DNA of 64,000 bases, from positions 1 to 64,000 of the forward strand of contig QHXQ01000038.1 of assembly GCA_003223935.1 (NCBI GenBank). Reading direction: 5' to 3'. Below are positions 35,108 through 45,878 of this stretch, piece after piece. Below the pieces are notes generated by a model. The model was given only the letters and a program-made list of their open reading frames with translations. It had not been told where the DNA came from and searched no databases. This DNA is from Acidobacteriota bacterium. GTDB taxonomy: Bacteria; Acidobacteriota; Blastocatellia; Pyrinomonadales; Pyrinomonadaceae. The position numbers and the translations under genes are program-made. Numbering within the stretch: the stretch's first letter is position 1; each line of letters begins with the position of its first letter.

Positions 35108-35521
35108 TCATCCCGCGCTCGCGGCGGCCGCACGTTTGTGCCGGACGAGCGCGTCGAGGCTCCAGTTGCCTGCGCCCTGCGCTGCCATGTAGAGGAAGAT
35201 GAAACAGAATAGGACGGCGGGCATGCCCTGATTCTGAACCGGCCACCCGCCCTGCGGCGCATGAAACTGCCAGTAAGCGACCGCCATCATGCCGGACAGG
35301 ATGAATGCGACGGGCCGGGTGAAGAGACCGAGCATGATCGCGATGCCGCCGAAGAATTCGAGCACTCCACCGATACCCGTCTGGGACATCAAGGGCGGAG
35401 GGCTAGGCTGGCCCGGCATGCCGCCGAACCAGCCGAACAGGACCAGACCGCCAGTCTGGAGGAACAGAAAACCCGCCACGACGCGAAGCAAAAAGTACGT
35501 GACCTGTACTGCTCGGTTCAT
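35108..35521 (-). CDS. DoxX-family membrane protein
   Basis: This 137-residue protein has four predicted membrane helices and the DoxX pattern (LLRVVAGFLFLQTGGLVLFG, GGVLEFFGGIAIMLGLFTRP, FILSGMMAVAYWQFH, FCFIFLYMAAQGAGNWSLD). Family members are linked to thiosulfate/quinone redox or to redox-stress complexes. It is the last gene of the TetR-controlled operon, 25 bases after the quinone-reductase gene. Confidence 0.88.
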   Translation of the reverse strand: MNRAVQVTYFLLRVVAGFLFLQTGGLVLFGWFGGMPGQPSPPPLMSQTGIGGVLEFFGGIAIMLGLFTRPVAFILSGMMAVAYWQFHAPQGGWPVQNQGMPAVLFCFIFLYMAAQGAGNWSLDALVRHKRAAAASAG

Positions 35522-35546
35522 GCTTATCTTTTGCTTATCCTTTCGC

Positions 35547-36506
35547 CTATTGAACCCTTAAAACGACTTTGCCGGTCGTCTGCCTACCCTCGATCGCCCG
35601 GTGCGCATCCGCCGCCTGTGCGAGCGGAAATTCCTGCACCAGCACTTGCAGCCGATGCTCTTTGACGTGCGCCATCAATTCTCGTGTGAACTCGGCGAGC
35701 GTCGCCTCTGTTTCACTGTAGAGCGTGTAGCCCCTGACCGTCAGATGCTTGCCGAGCAGGCTCAGGGCCGAGAGCGGAAAGTCTCGCCCGCTCGCCGCGC
35801 CGTAGATGATCATCGTCGCGCCCGGCGCCAGACATTTGACGTTCTGCGCGCCCACTTCGCCGCCGACCATCTCGATTAGCAGATCGACGCCCGCGCCGTT
35901 TGGCGTCGCCGCCCGCACCTGTTCGGGCCAGTCAGCCTCCGTGTAGTTGATGGCCGCGTCCGCGCCCAGCTCCTTCACGATTTCGAGTTTCGCCGCCGTG
36001 CTCGCCGTGCCGATCACACGAGCGCCTTTGAGCTTGGCGAGTTGAACGAGCAGCGAGCCGACGCCGCCCGCCGCCGCGTGCACGAGGATTGATTGGCCCG
36101 CTTGCAAACCCTTGAGCAGTCCGAGCGCGGTCAGCCCTTGTGCCAGCAGCGCAGTCGCCGTACCGAACTCCAAACCGTCGGGCATGGGTGTGACCTGTCC
36201 GGCCTGCACGACCGCGTATTCCGCGTAACCGCCGCCCTGCATTTTCGCCATCACTCGTTGCCCGACGCGTAAGCCCTCGATGCCCGCGCCGACTTCTTCG
36301 ATACGTCCGGCGACCTCAAACCCGGGCGTGAACGGTAAGGAGGGACGTGTCAGATAAGTACCTTTGCGCAGCATCGTGTCGGCGTAGTTGATGCCCGCGA
36401 CTTCAGTTTTAATCAACACTGTGCCTGCGGCCACTTCTGGTTTTGCTACTTCCTCAAGGCGCAGCACATCCGCGCCGCCAAGTTCATGAATCCTGATCGC
36501 TTTCAT
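35547..36506 (-). CDS. Zinc-independent quinone oxidoreductase (MDR/QOR family)
   Basis: This 319-residue medium-chain dehydrogenase/reductase starts at ATG 36506, supported by AGGAGG 6 bases upstream. It starts KAIRIHELGGADVLRLEEV, as in NADPH:quinone reductases. The Rossmann motif is AAAGGVGSLLVQLAKLKGA near residue 145, and VKELGADAAINYTEADW follows. The catalytic zinc ligands of alcohol dehydrogenases are absent. It would reduce quinones or enones with NADPH, in keeping with an SDR, DoxX and TetR neighbour set that suggests electrophile detoxification. Confidence 0.9.
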   Translation of the reverse strand: MKAIRIHELGGADVLRLEEVAKPEVAAGTVLIKTEVAGINYADTMLRKGTYLTRPSLPFTPGFEVAGRIEEVGAGIEGLRVGQRVMAKMQGGGYAEYAVVQAGQVTPMPDGLEFGTATALLAQGLTALGLLKGLQAGQSILVHAAAGGVGSLLVQLAKLKGARVIGTASTAAKLEIVKELGADAAINYTEADWPEQVRAATPNGAGVDLLIEMVGGEVGAQNVKCLAPGATMIIYGAASGRDFPLSALSLLGKHLTVRGYTLYSETEATLAEFTRELMAHVKEHRLQVLVQEFPLAQAADAHRAIEGRQTTGKVVLRVQ

Positions 36507-36544
36507 TTCCAGCCTCCTGAGCAGTTGTTGGTCGTGGGCAGCAC

Positions 36545-36763
36545 TCATGCCGCCTTGTCGAACAGGCTCTCGAATCCACGAGCCGCTTCTGCGACTCTCT
36601 TCTGTCGTAATGCGCGCACCCAGCCGGTGACAACCGTGACCGCGTCTCGCTGCGCCATGCCGCCAGAGTCGTGGGCGCTGGCTCTACCCTTCTCTGCGCG
36701 AACTGCTTGCGGATCATGGCGCTCGGCGCGCTTGACGATCTTGATCTGTTTGCCGGTAACCAT
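36545..36763 (-). CDS. Small protein of unknown function within the TetR-linked operon
   Basis: This 72-residue protein is strongly basic and acidic in blocks (MVTGKQIKIVKRAERHDPQA, GMAQRDAVTVVTGWVRALRQ, ARGFESLFD) and probably helical. It lies 23 bases after the SDR gene and 38 bases before the quinone-reductase start, so it is co-transcribed. No family recognised; a shadow frame is unlikely because no other gene occupies this DNA. Confidence 0.5.
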   Translation of the reverse strand: MVTGKQIKIVKRAERHDPQAVRAEKGRASAHDSGGMAQRDAVTVVTGWVRALRQKRVAEAARGFESLFDKAA

Positions 36764-36786
36764 TAATGCTCTTCTCCCTCTTCAGC

Positions 36787-37536
36787 TTATAGCTGGCTCA
36801 TGCCGCCGTCGGCGATGATCTCCGTCCCCAACAGGAACGAGGAGTCGGCACTGGCGAGGAAGAGCACAGTCTTCGCGATCTCTTCGGGCCGCCCGAACCG
36901 CTTCATCGGCACTTGCGCCTGAATGTTCTTCGCCGTCTCTTCAAGCTCCTCCGGTGGCAAGCCGAGCCGCCCGAAGATCGGTGTGGTGACGGGGCCGGGG
37001 CTGATGGCGTTGACGCGGATGCCGCGGCCTACGAGTTCAGCCGAAAGCGTTCGCGCCAGCGTGATGAGCGCCGCCTTGCTCGCCGCATAGACGCTTGAGT
37101 TCGGCATCCCGATGTGGGCGTTGATGGATGTGTTGAGGATGATCGAAGCGTTGTCGTTCAAGAGCGGCAGCGCCTTCTGGATCGTGAAGTACGCGCCCTT
37201 GAAGTTGATGTCCATGATGCCATCAAACAGTTCTTCGGTCACAGCTTCGACCGGTGCGAACTTACCCACGCCAGCGTTGACGAAGAGCACGTCAATCTGG
37301 CCAAACTTCTCCTGCACGGCGGCGAACAGCTCGTCTATCTCCGCCAGACTAGAGGCGTCCGAGCGCACGGCCAAGACGTCGCCGCCGATCTCGCGCGCCG
37401 CCGCGTCGAGCGTCCGCTGGTCGCGGCCCGTGATGACGACCCGCGCGCCCTGCTCGCTAAACTCCTTAGCCGTCGCCAAGCCGATGCCTGAATTGCCGCC
37501 GGTGATGACCGCCACTTTGCCTGCCAATTTGCCCAT
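36787..37536 (-). CDS. SDR-family oxidoreductase
   Basis: This 249-residue classical short-chain dehydrogenase has cofactor motif TGGNSGIGLA near residue 13, NAGVG near 88, and the active-site YAASKAALI tyrosine/lysine pair with an upstream Ser in the ILNTSINAH strand. C-terminal ADGGMSQL is a usual family end. Arg at the end of strand 2 (VVITGRD) suggests NADP(H). It is the first structural gene downstream of tetR, and a perfect 22-bp operator-like palindrome lies 75 bases upstream of its ATG. Confidence 0.92.
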   Translation of the reverse strand: MGKLAGKVAVITGGNSGIGLATAKEFSEQGARVVITGRDQRTLDAAAREIGGDVLAVRSDASSLAEIDELFAAVQEKFGQIDVLFVNAGVGKFAPVEAVTEELFDGIMDINFKGAYFTIQKALPLLNDNASIILNTSINAHIGMPNSSVYAASKAALITLARTLSAELVGRGIRVNAISPGPVTTPIFGRLGLPPEELEETAKNIQAQVPMKRFGRPEEIAKTVLFLASADSSFLLGTEIIADGGMSQL

Positions 37537-37610
37537 CGAGATTCTCCTTATCCTGACTGTCTTATTTGTCCAAAGCCCTCGGTGCTTGCGCCACCGGAAG
37601 CCTCACTCCT

Positions 37611-37632
37611 ATCTGGAACGCTTGTTCCAGAA
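37611..37632. promoter_or_regulatory. TetR operator, perfect 22-bp palindrome
   Basis: ATCTGGAAC, a 4-base spacer (GCTT) and GTTCCAGAT are perfect inverted repeats. The site is between the tetR stop and the SDR start. A closely matching site lies upstream of tetR itself (38263-38284), so both probably bind the same regulator. Confidence 0.75.
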
Positions 37633-37645
37633 TGCGTCAAAAAAA

Positions 37646-38227
37646 TTAGTCCAGCACCGAGAGCGTGACCTTCACGACATCCTCCAGCGTCTTGCGATCC
37701 CGCGTCGCCTTCGCCATCAGTTGCAGTCCCTGCAAGCTGCTATAGAGGAAGCGCGCGACGGCGCGGAGGTCGCGCCCGCCCTTGATCTCGCCCGCCTTCT
37801 TCCCGCGCAGCAGCGCACGGTAAAAAGCCTCCTCGGCGGCGGCTATATTGTTGCACGCCTTGGCCGCGGTCTCCTTACAGCGGCCGGCTAACTCCGACAT
37901 CGCGTTACCCATGAAGCAGCCGCGCCGCTGTCCGTCGCAGAACGATCCTTCGACCACACCTTGGAACAACTGCCGCAGCGCCTTCTTGACAGAACCCGGC
38001 CGCTCCAACAATGCAAACATCTTCCGGCCCTCCACTTCGCGGTAGCGGTCGAGCGCCTGTAGGTAAAGCGCGTGCTTATCGCCGAAGGTGTCGTAGAGGC
38101 TCTGGCGGTTGATGCCCATGTGGCCGACTAAATCATTGATGGACGCCGCCTCATAGCCGCGCGCCCAGAACACCTCCATCGCCTTCTGGAGAGCCTCGTC
38201 CCGGTTGAACTCTTTGTGCCGCGCCAT
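37646..38227 (-). CDS. TetR/AcrR-family repressor
   Basis: This 193-residue protein starts at ATG 38227. The N-terminal HTH is ALQKAMEVFWARGYEAASIN then DLVGHMGINRQSLYDTFGDK, followed by the ligand domain with RRGCFMGNAMSELA and FLYSSLQGLQLMAKA. This subgroup often senses electrophiles or drugs and represses adjacent reductases. The first 18 codons of the longer frame contain the operator-proximal promoter region and are not used. Confidence 0.92.
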   Translation of the reverse strand: MARHKEFNRDEALQKAMEVFWARGYEAASINDLVGHMGINRQSLYDTFGDKHALYLQALDRYREVEGRKMFALLERPGSVKKALRQLFQGVVEGSFCDGQRRGCFMGNAMSELAGRCKETAAKACNNIAAAEEAFYRALLRGKKAGEIKGGRDLRAVARFLYSSLQGLQLMAKATRDRKTLEDVVKVTLSVLD

Positions 38228-38262
38228 CTGAACTTGCTTGACCTCAGGGAGGCTTATACTCT

Positions 38263-38284
38263 TTCTGGAACGATTAGTCAAGAA
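38263..38284. promoter_or_regulatory. Second TetR operator, upstream of tetR
   Basis: TTCTGGAAC, a 4-base spacer (GATT) and AGTCAAGAA form an imperfect palindrome (6 of 9 pairs) with the same geometry as the 37611 site. The left half matches in 8 of 9 bases. It lies 36 bases before the tetR ATG, which fits autorepression. Confidence 0.65.
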
Positions 38285-38338
38285 CGAATCTTATCACCTT
38301 TACATTATACGCTTCATCGCGCGGCCGGTGATCTTCGC

Positions 38339-40258
38339 CTACCAAGCAATGCCGTAATCTTCACCGTGGTTGCTTGAGCCGCCCCACATCGTGCCGTGGG
38401 CGCGGTCGAACTGAATGGCGTTGATGGGCCCCGACGTGCGCTCCTCGAAGGTCAACTCGTAGCCCATGCGGCGCAACTCCTCACGCACCCACGGCGGCAT
38501 GGACTCGGCGAGTAAGATACGCCCCGGTCTTGATTCGTGCTCGCCGAAGGAGCTGCGCATCTGGAAGCTGTTGATGTTCGGCGCTTCGGTCGCCTCCTGC
38601 ACGCTCATCCCGAACTCGACGATGTTGAGGAAGAACTGCAAAAGGTTCTGATCCTGACTGTCGCCGCCCTGCACGGAGAAACAGAGAAACGGCTTGCCGT
38701 CCTTTAAGGCCAACGTCGGGGTGAGCGTGACGCGCGGGCGCTTGCCCGGCTCGATGACGTTGAAGGGGCCTTCCGCCGCGTCAGTCACAAAGCTCTGCGC
38801 GCGCTGGCTGAGGCCCACCCCTGTGCGCCCCGCGATGACGGCCGGCACCCAACCGCCGCTCGGCGTCACCGAGACCACCCAGCCCTCCTCGTCCGCCGCT
38901 TCAACCGAAGTCGTGCCCGCGTAGAACGCACGCTTGAAGTCTTCATCGGCCGCGCCGCGCGGAGCATTCTGACTGACAGGCGGGGGCGTGTCTTGCGTCG
39001 GGCGGGGCGTAGAGGTTGGAGTGGCAATCGGTCTGGTGTTCCACTTCTCCAGGAGGGCGCGATAAGGGTTGGTCTCGCCTTGGAACGGGTATGGGTCGCC
39101 GGGGGCGACCGACGGGTCGTTGCGCTCTTGATTAAGTAGCTTGGCGCGCGCGCGCGCGTAATCTTTGGAGAGCAGTCCTTGAATCGGCTCGGCGGGCGGG
39201 AAGTATGGATCGCCGTAATAGAAATCCCGGTCGGCGAAGGCCAGATTCATCGCCTGATAGATGGTGTTGATGTAGCGGGCGCTGTTATAGCCCATGCCTT
39301 TGAGGTCGAAGTGCTCAAGGATGTTCAAGGCTTGGAGCATGGCGGGCCCTTGTGTCCAGTGTGTGAGCTTGTAAACTTCGATTCCTTTGTAGGTGGTCTT
39401 GACCGGCTCCTCAATCCGCACCTGCCAGTGGGCGAGGTCTTCCGCAGTGAAGAGGCCGCCCTCTTCTCTCACACCGCGCACTAGCTCGCGCGCGATGTCG
39501 CCTTTATAGAAGCGGTCGTAGGCGGCGTAGATCGCCTCCTTCCGACTCTTGCCGGCGGCGAGCGCCGCTTGCTCGGCTTCGACCAGCTTGCGCAGCGTCG
39601 CGGCCAGATCAGGCTGGCGGAAAATCTCGCCTGCTTCCGGCGCTTCACGCTTCTGCCCGAGATGCGTGAGCATTACTTCGCGCGCGTAGCGCCACTGCTT
39701 GAGCCATCTCTTCTCGTGCTCGATTGTATTTACGAGTTGCGCCTCGATGGGGTAGCCGTCGGCCATCTGGATCGCAGGCGCAAGCACATCCTTCAGACTG
39801 AGCTTGCCGTACTCGGCGAGCATGACGAGGATGCCGCCCGGCGTGCCCGGCGTCACGGCCGCGAGCGGGCCGTATTCGGGCGGATACTTCAGCCCCTTCG
39901 CTTTGTAGAACGCTGCGGTCGCCCCCGTCGGCGCGACGCCGAGCGCGTCAATGCCGATCACTTTGCCGGTGTGCGGGTTGTAGATGAGCGCCTGCGTCTC
40001 GCCGCCCCACGAGAGCGTGTCCCACATCGTCGCGGTGGCGGCGATCATCGCGCAGGCCGCGTCCACAGCGTTGCCGCCCTGCTGGAAGATCATCGCGCCG
40101 GCCGTGGCCGCAAGCGGCTTGCCCGTGATCGCCATCCAGTGCCGACCATGCAGGGGTGGCTTTTGCGTGCGCTGCGCGCTCAGCCTGCACGGGAAGCTGA
40201 GCAGCAACATCGCGGATAGCAACAGACTGAAGCACCACTTTGTTCTGTGCAAGCGCAT
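38339..40258 (-). CDS. ggt: Gamma-glutamyltransferase family protein
   Basis: This 639-residue precursor has a signal peptide (WCFSLLLSAMLLLSFPCRLSA), so the start is set at ATG 40258. The large-subunit part has GKPLAATAGAMIFQQGGNAV and YKGIEVYKLTHWTQGPAMLQ. The autocatalytic Thr is in YAGTTSVEAADEEGWVVSVT near residue 440, where the small subunit begins. The conserved end MWGGSSNHGEDYG is unusual for ggt and is nearer to the YwrD-type group. The family cleaves glutathione or processes gamma-glutamyl compounds in the periplasm. A Pro-rich insert (near ATPTSTPRPTQDTPPPV) precedes the cleavage site. Confidence 0.85.
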   Translation of the reverse strand: MRLHRTKWCFSLLLSAMLLLSFPCRLSAQRTQKPPLHGRHWMAITGKPLAATAGAMIFQQGGNAVDAACAMIAATATMWDTLSWGGETQALIYNPHTGKVIGIDALGVAPTGATAAFYKAKGLKYPPEYGPLAAVTPGTPGGILVMLAEYGKLSLKDVLAPAIQMADGYPIEAQLVNTIEHEKRWLKQWRYAREVMLTHLGQKREAPEAGEIFRQPDLAATLRKLVEAEQAALAAGKSRKEAIYAAYDRFYKGDIARELVRGVREEGGLFTAEDLAHWQVRIEEPVKTTYKGIEVYKLTHWTQGPAMLQALNILEHFDLKGMGYNSARYINTIYQAMNLAFADRDFYYGDPYFPPAEPIQGLLSKDYARARAKLLNQERNDPSVAPGDPYPFQGETNPYRALLEKWNTRPIATPTSTPRPTQDTPPPVSQNAPRGAADEDFKRAFYAGTTSVEAADEEGWVVSVTPSGGWVPAVIAGRTGVGLSQRAQSFVTDAAEGPFNVIEPGKRPRVTLTPTLALKDGKPFLCFSVQGGDSQDQNLLQFFLNIVEFGMSVQEATEAPNINSFQMRSSFGEHESRPGRILLAESMPPWVREELRRMGYELTFEERTSGPINAIQFDRAHGTMWGGSSNHGEDYGIAW

Positions 40259-40503
40259 TCTTTTTTCTCTCTGTCGGGTAAAGTTTATGCGTCGGCTAGC
40301 ACACATTATCATCAAAGATTTATCAGTCAAGGTTGCAAGCCGTTGGATTTTTGGGCAAGAGGCATTTTTTAGGCAAAGCTCCGCACTGCGATGCTTTCGA
40401 CGAACCTCAGGCGTTGCTTCGAGCCACAGCCCCGTCGTCCGCTGCGTGCGCAGCGGCGAATGAATGACGCATGAACTCCAATCCCGCTCACCGACAATAT
40501 TCG

Positions 40504-42252
<1,749 letters not shown>

Positions 42253-42308
42253 TCAAGCTCAAAGGCATCAAGGATCATGTCGGCCCTTTTTAGAAGCGAC
42301 CGTTCTCT

Positions 42309-43328
42309 TTAGCGCTGCACCCGCCCCGAAGCATCACCCGCGGCGAGGTGCTCAACTTCGGCAACCGTGACCATATTGAAGTCACCGCTAATTGAATGCT
42401 TCAGGCACGACGCCGCGACCGCGAACTCCAAAGTGTCCTGTCCCGACTTGCTCGCCAGTAACCCATAAATCAAACCGCCCGCGAACGAGTCGCCGCCGCC
42501 GACGCGATCCACGATCCGTATGTCGTACTTGCGCGAGTGCAATACTTGACCTTGATGCAGCAGCATCGCCGACCAACCGTTCTCGTCCGCCGAGCGGCTC
42601 TCGCGCAGAGTAATCGCCACTGATTGCAAATGGAAGCGTTCTGAGAGCGTGCGCGCCACCTGCTCGTAGCCGGCCGAGGCGACGTGTCCGCTCGTGATGT
42701 CCGCGCCCTGTGCCTTGATGCCGAAGACCTTCTCGGCGTCCTCCTCGTTGCCGATGGCCACGTCCACCCACTCCATCAACTCGGTCATCGTCTCCTGCGC
42801 CTGCGCGGGACTCCACAGTTTTTTGCGATAGTTGAGATCGCACGAGACCGTCAGCCCTGCCTCTTTGGCAGCGCGGCAAGCCTCTTTCGTCGCGGCCGCG
42901 ACCTGCGGCCCCAGCGCGGGCGTGATGCCGGTGAAGTGGAACCAGTCGGCATCCTTGAAAATCACCGACCAGTCGAACTCGCCCGACCCGACCTGTGCAA
43001 TCGCTGAACCGGCGCGGTCGTAAACCACGACCGAAGGGCGCTGGCTCGCGCCGGTCTCAAGGAAGTAGATGCCGATGCGTTCGCCGCCGCGCGCGATGAA
43101 TGATGTATCCACGCCGAAGCCGCGCAGCACATTGATCGCGCCGTCGCCGAAAGGGTTGCGGGGCAGCCGCGTGACGAAGCTGGCGTCGAAACCGAAGTTC
43201 GCGAGGCTGACGGCGACGTTCGCCTCGCCGCCGCCGTAGGTGAGTTCCAACTCTTTCGCCTGCGAAAATCTTAGCCGGGCCGGCGTCGCCAGCCGCAGCA
43301 TGATCTCGCCGAACGTCACGACTCGCAT
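42309..43328 (-). CDS. kdgK: PfkB-family sugar kinase, 2-keto-3-deoxygluconate kinase type
   Basis: This 339-residue ribokinase-fold enzyme has the N-terminal substrate lid GGGEANVAVSLANFGFDASF, and at the C-terminus the PfkB signature DRVGGGDSFAGGLIYGLLAS with the catalytic Asp. It would phosphorylate 2-keto-3-deoxygluconate to KDPG. Specificity is inferred from its position 15 bases downstream of an eda-type aldolase gene, which cleaves the product. The pair forms a KDG branch of the Entner-Doudoroff route used for uronates. Confidence 0.85.
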   Translation of the reverse strand: MRVVTFGEIMLRLATPARLRFSQAKELELTYGGGEANVAVSLANFGFDASFVTRLPRNPFGDGAINVLRGFGVDTSFIARGGERIGIYFLETGASQRPSVVVYDRAGSAIAQVGSGEFDWSVIFKDADWFHFTGITPALGPQVAAATKEACRAAKEAGLTVSCDLNYRKKLWSPAQAQETMTELMEWVDVAIGNEEDAEKVFGIKAQGADITSGHVASAGYEQVARTLSERFHLQSVAITLRESRSADENGWSAMLLHQGQVLHSRKYDIRIVDRVGGGDSFAGGLIYGLLASKSGQDTLEFAVAASCLKHSISGDFNMVTVAEVEHLAAGDASGRVQR

Positions 43329-43343
43329 AGTTGCTCCTTACTC

Positions 43344-43991
43344 TTATTTCGCGCGCGCGCTTTTGATCCGTTCGATGAACTCGCGCGCGGTGCGCGTGAT
43401 GGCCGCGTAGTCGCCGGTCTTCGCGCCGCCGGTGAGGCTGCTGCCCGCGCCCACGGCCACGGCTCCGGCTTTGATCCACTCGCCGACGTTCGTCAAGTCC
43501 ACGCCGCCCGTCGGCATCAACGGCGCTTGCGGCAGCGGCCCCCGTATCGCCTTGATGATTGCGGGGCCATACGCTTCGCCCGGAAACAGCTTGACGATGT
43601 CCGCGCCAACTTCCAGCGCCTCGATCACTTCGCGGATCGTCATCACACCCGGCATGACGGGCACTTGATAGCGATTGCACAGGCGCACCGTCGCGGGGTT
43701 CAACGTCGGCGACACCACGTAAGTCGCGCCCGACAGGATGGCGATGCGCGCCGTCTCCGGGTCGAGCACCGTGCCCGCACCCAAGATCAACTCCGACGGC
43801 TTGTAGCGGGCCGCGAGCGCTTCGATCACGCGCTGCGCGCCGGGCACGGTGAAGGTCACTTCAATCGCAGGGCAGCCGCCCGCAAGGGTCGCGTCGGCGA
43901 TGCGCCGCGCCTGCTCTGCCGACTCGGCGCGCACGACCGCGACGAGGCCCGCGTCAGTAATGCGTTTGAGAATGTCGAGTTTGGGAATCAT
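43344..43991 (-). CDS. eda: KDPG/KHG aldolase
   Basis: This 215-residue class I aldolase cleaves 2-keto-3-deoxy-6-phosphogluconate to pyruvate and glyceraldehyde 3-phosphate. It has the active-site Glu in CPAIEVTFTVPGA, the Schiff-base Lys in GADIVKLFPGEAYGP near residue 137, and PLMPTGGVDLTNVGEWIKAG for phosphate binding. It is co-oriented with the kdgK-type gene and separated by 15 bases. Confidence 0.93.
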   Translation of the reverse strand: MIPKLDILKRITDAGLVAVVRAESAEQARRIADATLAGGCPAIEVTFTVPGAQRVIEALAARYKPSELILGAGTVLDPETARIAILSGATYVVSPTLNPATVRLCNRYQVPVMPGVMTIREVIEALEVGADIVKLFPGEAYGPAIIKAIRGPLPQAPLMPTGGVDLTNVGEWIKAGAVAVGAGSSLTGGAKTGDYAAITRTAREFIERIKSARAK

Positions 43992-44264
43992 GTCTGTGCT
44001 CTACCAAGGCTCATAGCTTGGGCGCGTCTAAATTATTCCTTACGAGATTGGGATAGCGGAAGAAAAAGCGACGAGTGGCAAGTTAAAGATTTGCCTTGGC
44101 TCGTCACCGCTTTTTCGTGTGATTTCGTGGTCAATCTTTTCTTGTGTACTAATACCAATACCATAAGATTCGATTTAGTGGCGAACGCATGGCACGCTCG
44201 TCCGGTCGCGGTTGAAATTTATCTTGCGTGGTCATTTCATACCTCTCTTGCAGAAGCTGTCGCT

Positions 44265-45260
44265 TCAATCTTTACGTTCCGAGACATAGCCTTCGGGATG
44301 CCTTAACCGCCAGTTCCAGTCCGATTGAATGATGGCAGCCAGATCAGGGTAGGCGGGTCGCCAACCCAAAAGCGTGCGCGCTTTCTGCGCGTCGGCAACG
44401 AGCCGAGACGGATCACCGGGACGGGGCGGTTCGAGCTTAAGCTCAATCGGCCGGCCTGTGACCTGCCGGGCCGTCTCGATCACCTCCAGCACCGAGTACC
44501 CTTGGCCGTTGCCCAGATTGATGCGTTCGGATTCGCCGCCAGCGCGCAGGTGTCTGAGCGCGAGGATATGCGCCGCGCCGAGATCGGCGACGTGTATGTA
44601 GTCGCGTATGGGCGTGCCATCGGGCGTCGGATAGTCATTACCAAAAACTGAAACTGCGGAAAGCCGTCCTTGCGCCGCCGCCAGCACGTTCGGCATGAGG
44701 TGCGTCTCCGGTTCGTGCTGCTCGCCAAGTTCACGGGTCGCGCCGCACGCATTGAAGTAGCGTAGCGCAACGAACTTCAATCCGTAGGCGCGGTCGTAGC
44801 TCTCCATGATGCGTTCCATGAAGAGCTTCGACCAGCCGTAAGGATTGGTTGGCTGCTGTGGGTGGTCTTCGGAGATCGGGATTTGCTGCGGCTCGCCATA
44901 GGTTGCGCAGGTCGAAGAGAAGACCATGCGGCGCACGCCGGCCTGCAAGAGCGAGTCGAGAAAGACGATGCCTTGTCTGACGTTGTTGTCGAAGTAGCGG
45001 GCCGGCTCTGTGACCGACTCGCCGACGTCGGCGAGCGCCGCGAAGTGGATGCACGATTCAAGATCGTGCTCACGTGCGATGCGCGCGACCAGTTCGCTGT
45101 CGCCGACGCGGCCCTGATAAAAGGGCATGTCCGCAGGGACGGCGGCGCGGTGCCCGCGTGCCAGATCATCCAAGATAACCACACGCTCGGCGCGCGCGCG
45201 CAGCAACTCCACCGTCACGCTACCGATGTAGCCGGCTCCGCCGGTCACAAGGATTGCCAT
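44265..45260 (-). CDS. galE: UDP-glucose 4-epimerase
   Basis: This 331-residue extended-SDR enzyme has NAD motif [16 protein letters not shown] at the N-terminus, catalytic Ser/Thr in [13 protein letters not shown] and YxxxK in [11 protein letters not shown], and [12 protein letters not shown] and [14 protein letters not shown], all characteristic of GalE. It interconverts UDP-glucose and UDP-galactose. A degraded galT/galK-like scar lies just upstream on the same strand, so a Leloir operon has probably been reduced to this one gene, which may now serve polysaccharide synthesis. Confidence 0.94.
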   Translation of the reverse strand: MAILVTGGAGYIGSVTVELLRARAERVVILDDLARGHRAAVPADMPFYQGRVGDSELVARIAREHDLESCIHFAALADVGESVTEPARYFDNNVRQGIVFLDSLLQAGVRRMVFSSTCATYGEPQQIPISEDHPQQPTNPYGWSKLFMERIMESYDRAYGLKFVALRYFNACGATRELGEQHEPETHLMPNVLAAAQGRLSAVSVFGNDYPTPDGTPIRDYIHVADLGAAHILALRHLRAGGESERINLGNGQGYSVLEVIETARQVTGRPIELKLEPPRPGDPSRLVADAQKARTLLGWRPAYPDLAAIIQSDWNWRLRHPEGYVSERKD

Positions 45261-45297
45261 GAGGTCTCCTTACTCCATTGACTCTAATTCCATTCGT

Positions 45298-45500
45298 TCA
45301 TCTGCCATCAATTTCAAACACCCGAAAGCGCTGGCACCGGGGTGAAGAACCGTCGAAGATATGCAGCCGGTAGCCGGTCTGACGCGCGTAGCTGTCGGCC
45401 AGCCTTTCGACGGTCGCATCGCGTCGGAGAGCGCCGCGATGCTGGGGCGCGTCTGCTTCGGCGCGACAAAGACTTCGTAAGCGTAGCGCGCGAAATAGCT
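45298..45500 (-). pseudogene. galT and galactokinase-like remnants fused by deletion
   Basis: From 45500 the minus strand reads SYFARYAYEVFVAPKQTRPS then IAALSD, which matches the conserved mid/C-terminal PYWxxWPYExxxxPKxHV region of galactose-1-phosphate uridylyltransferase. At about 45420 it passes, in another frame, into ATVERLADSYARQTGYRLHI, FDGSSP, which resembles the end of galactokinase-type GHMP kinases. A frameshift follows near 45340. A TAA precedes the galT piece. Position directly upstream of galE fits a galT-galK-galE operon with most of two genes deleted. Confidence 0.45.
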
Positions 45501-45664
45501 TTAACCTTCGACAGGGTATGATACGCGGTTTGATCAGGGAAGCCGAATCAAGTATGAAACGGCCAGACGCTTGCTGAAGACGAAAGTATTGTTGGCGGCG
45601 CAAACAAAAAAGCGCGCCGAGCGCATCTGTATAGGTAAGATTCCGTGTCAATGCTGAGCGTTGA

Positions 45665-45784
45665 GCCTTTAACAAAACGGTCTGCGCAAGCGCGCCGGGC
45701 GCAAGCGTCAGCGTCCAATTCCTGCTCGACGCCGAGCGGCGCGGCAGTTACCGCTTCTTCGTCAACATCGAGGCGTTGCCTTAA
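45665..45784 (+). pseudogene. C-terminal scrap of a secreted protein
   Basis: A 39-codon open frame ends PGASVSVQFLLDAERRGS then YRFFVNIEALP and TAA. The ending resembles the tail of large exported Acidobacteria proteins. No start codon or upstream domain is left. The rest of 45501-45878 shows nothing I can name. Confidence 0.3.
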
Positions 45785-45878
45785 AGCAACCGCTATGAAG
45801 TCCGGCGCTAACGTATGGCAAACTCGCCGTGGCTTGTTTGCTCTTAACTTTCTACTCTTGATGCACATTGAATAACAT

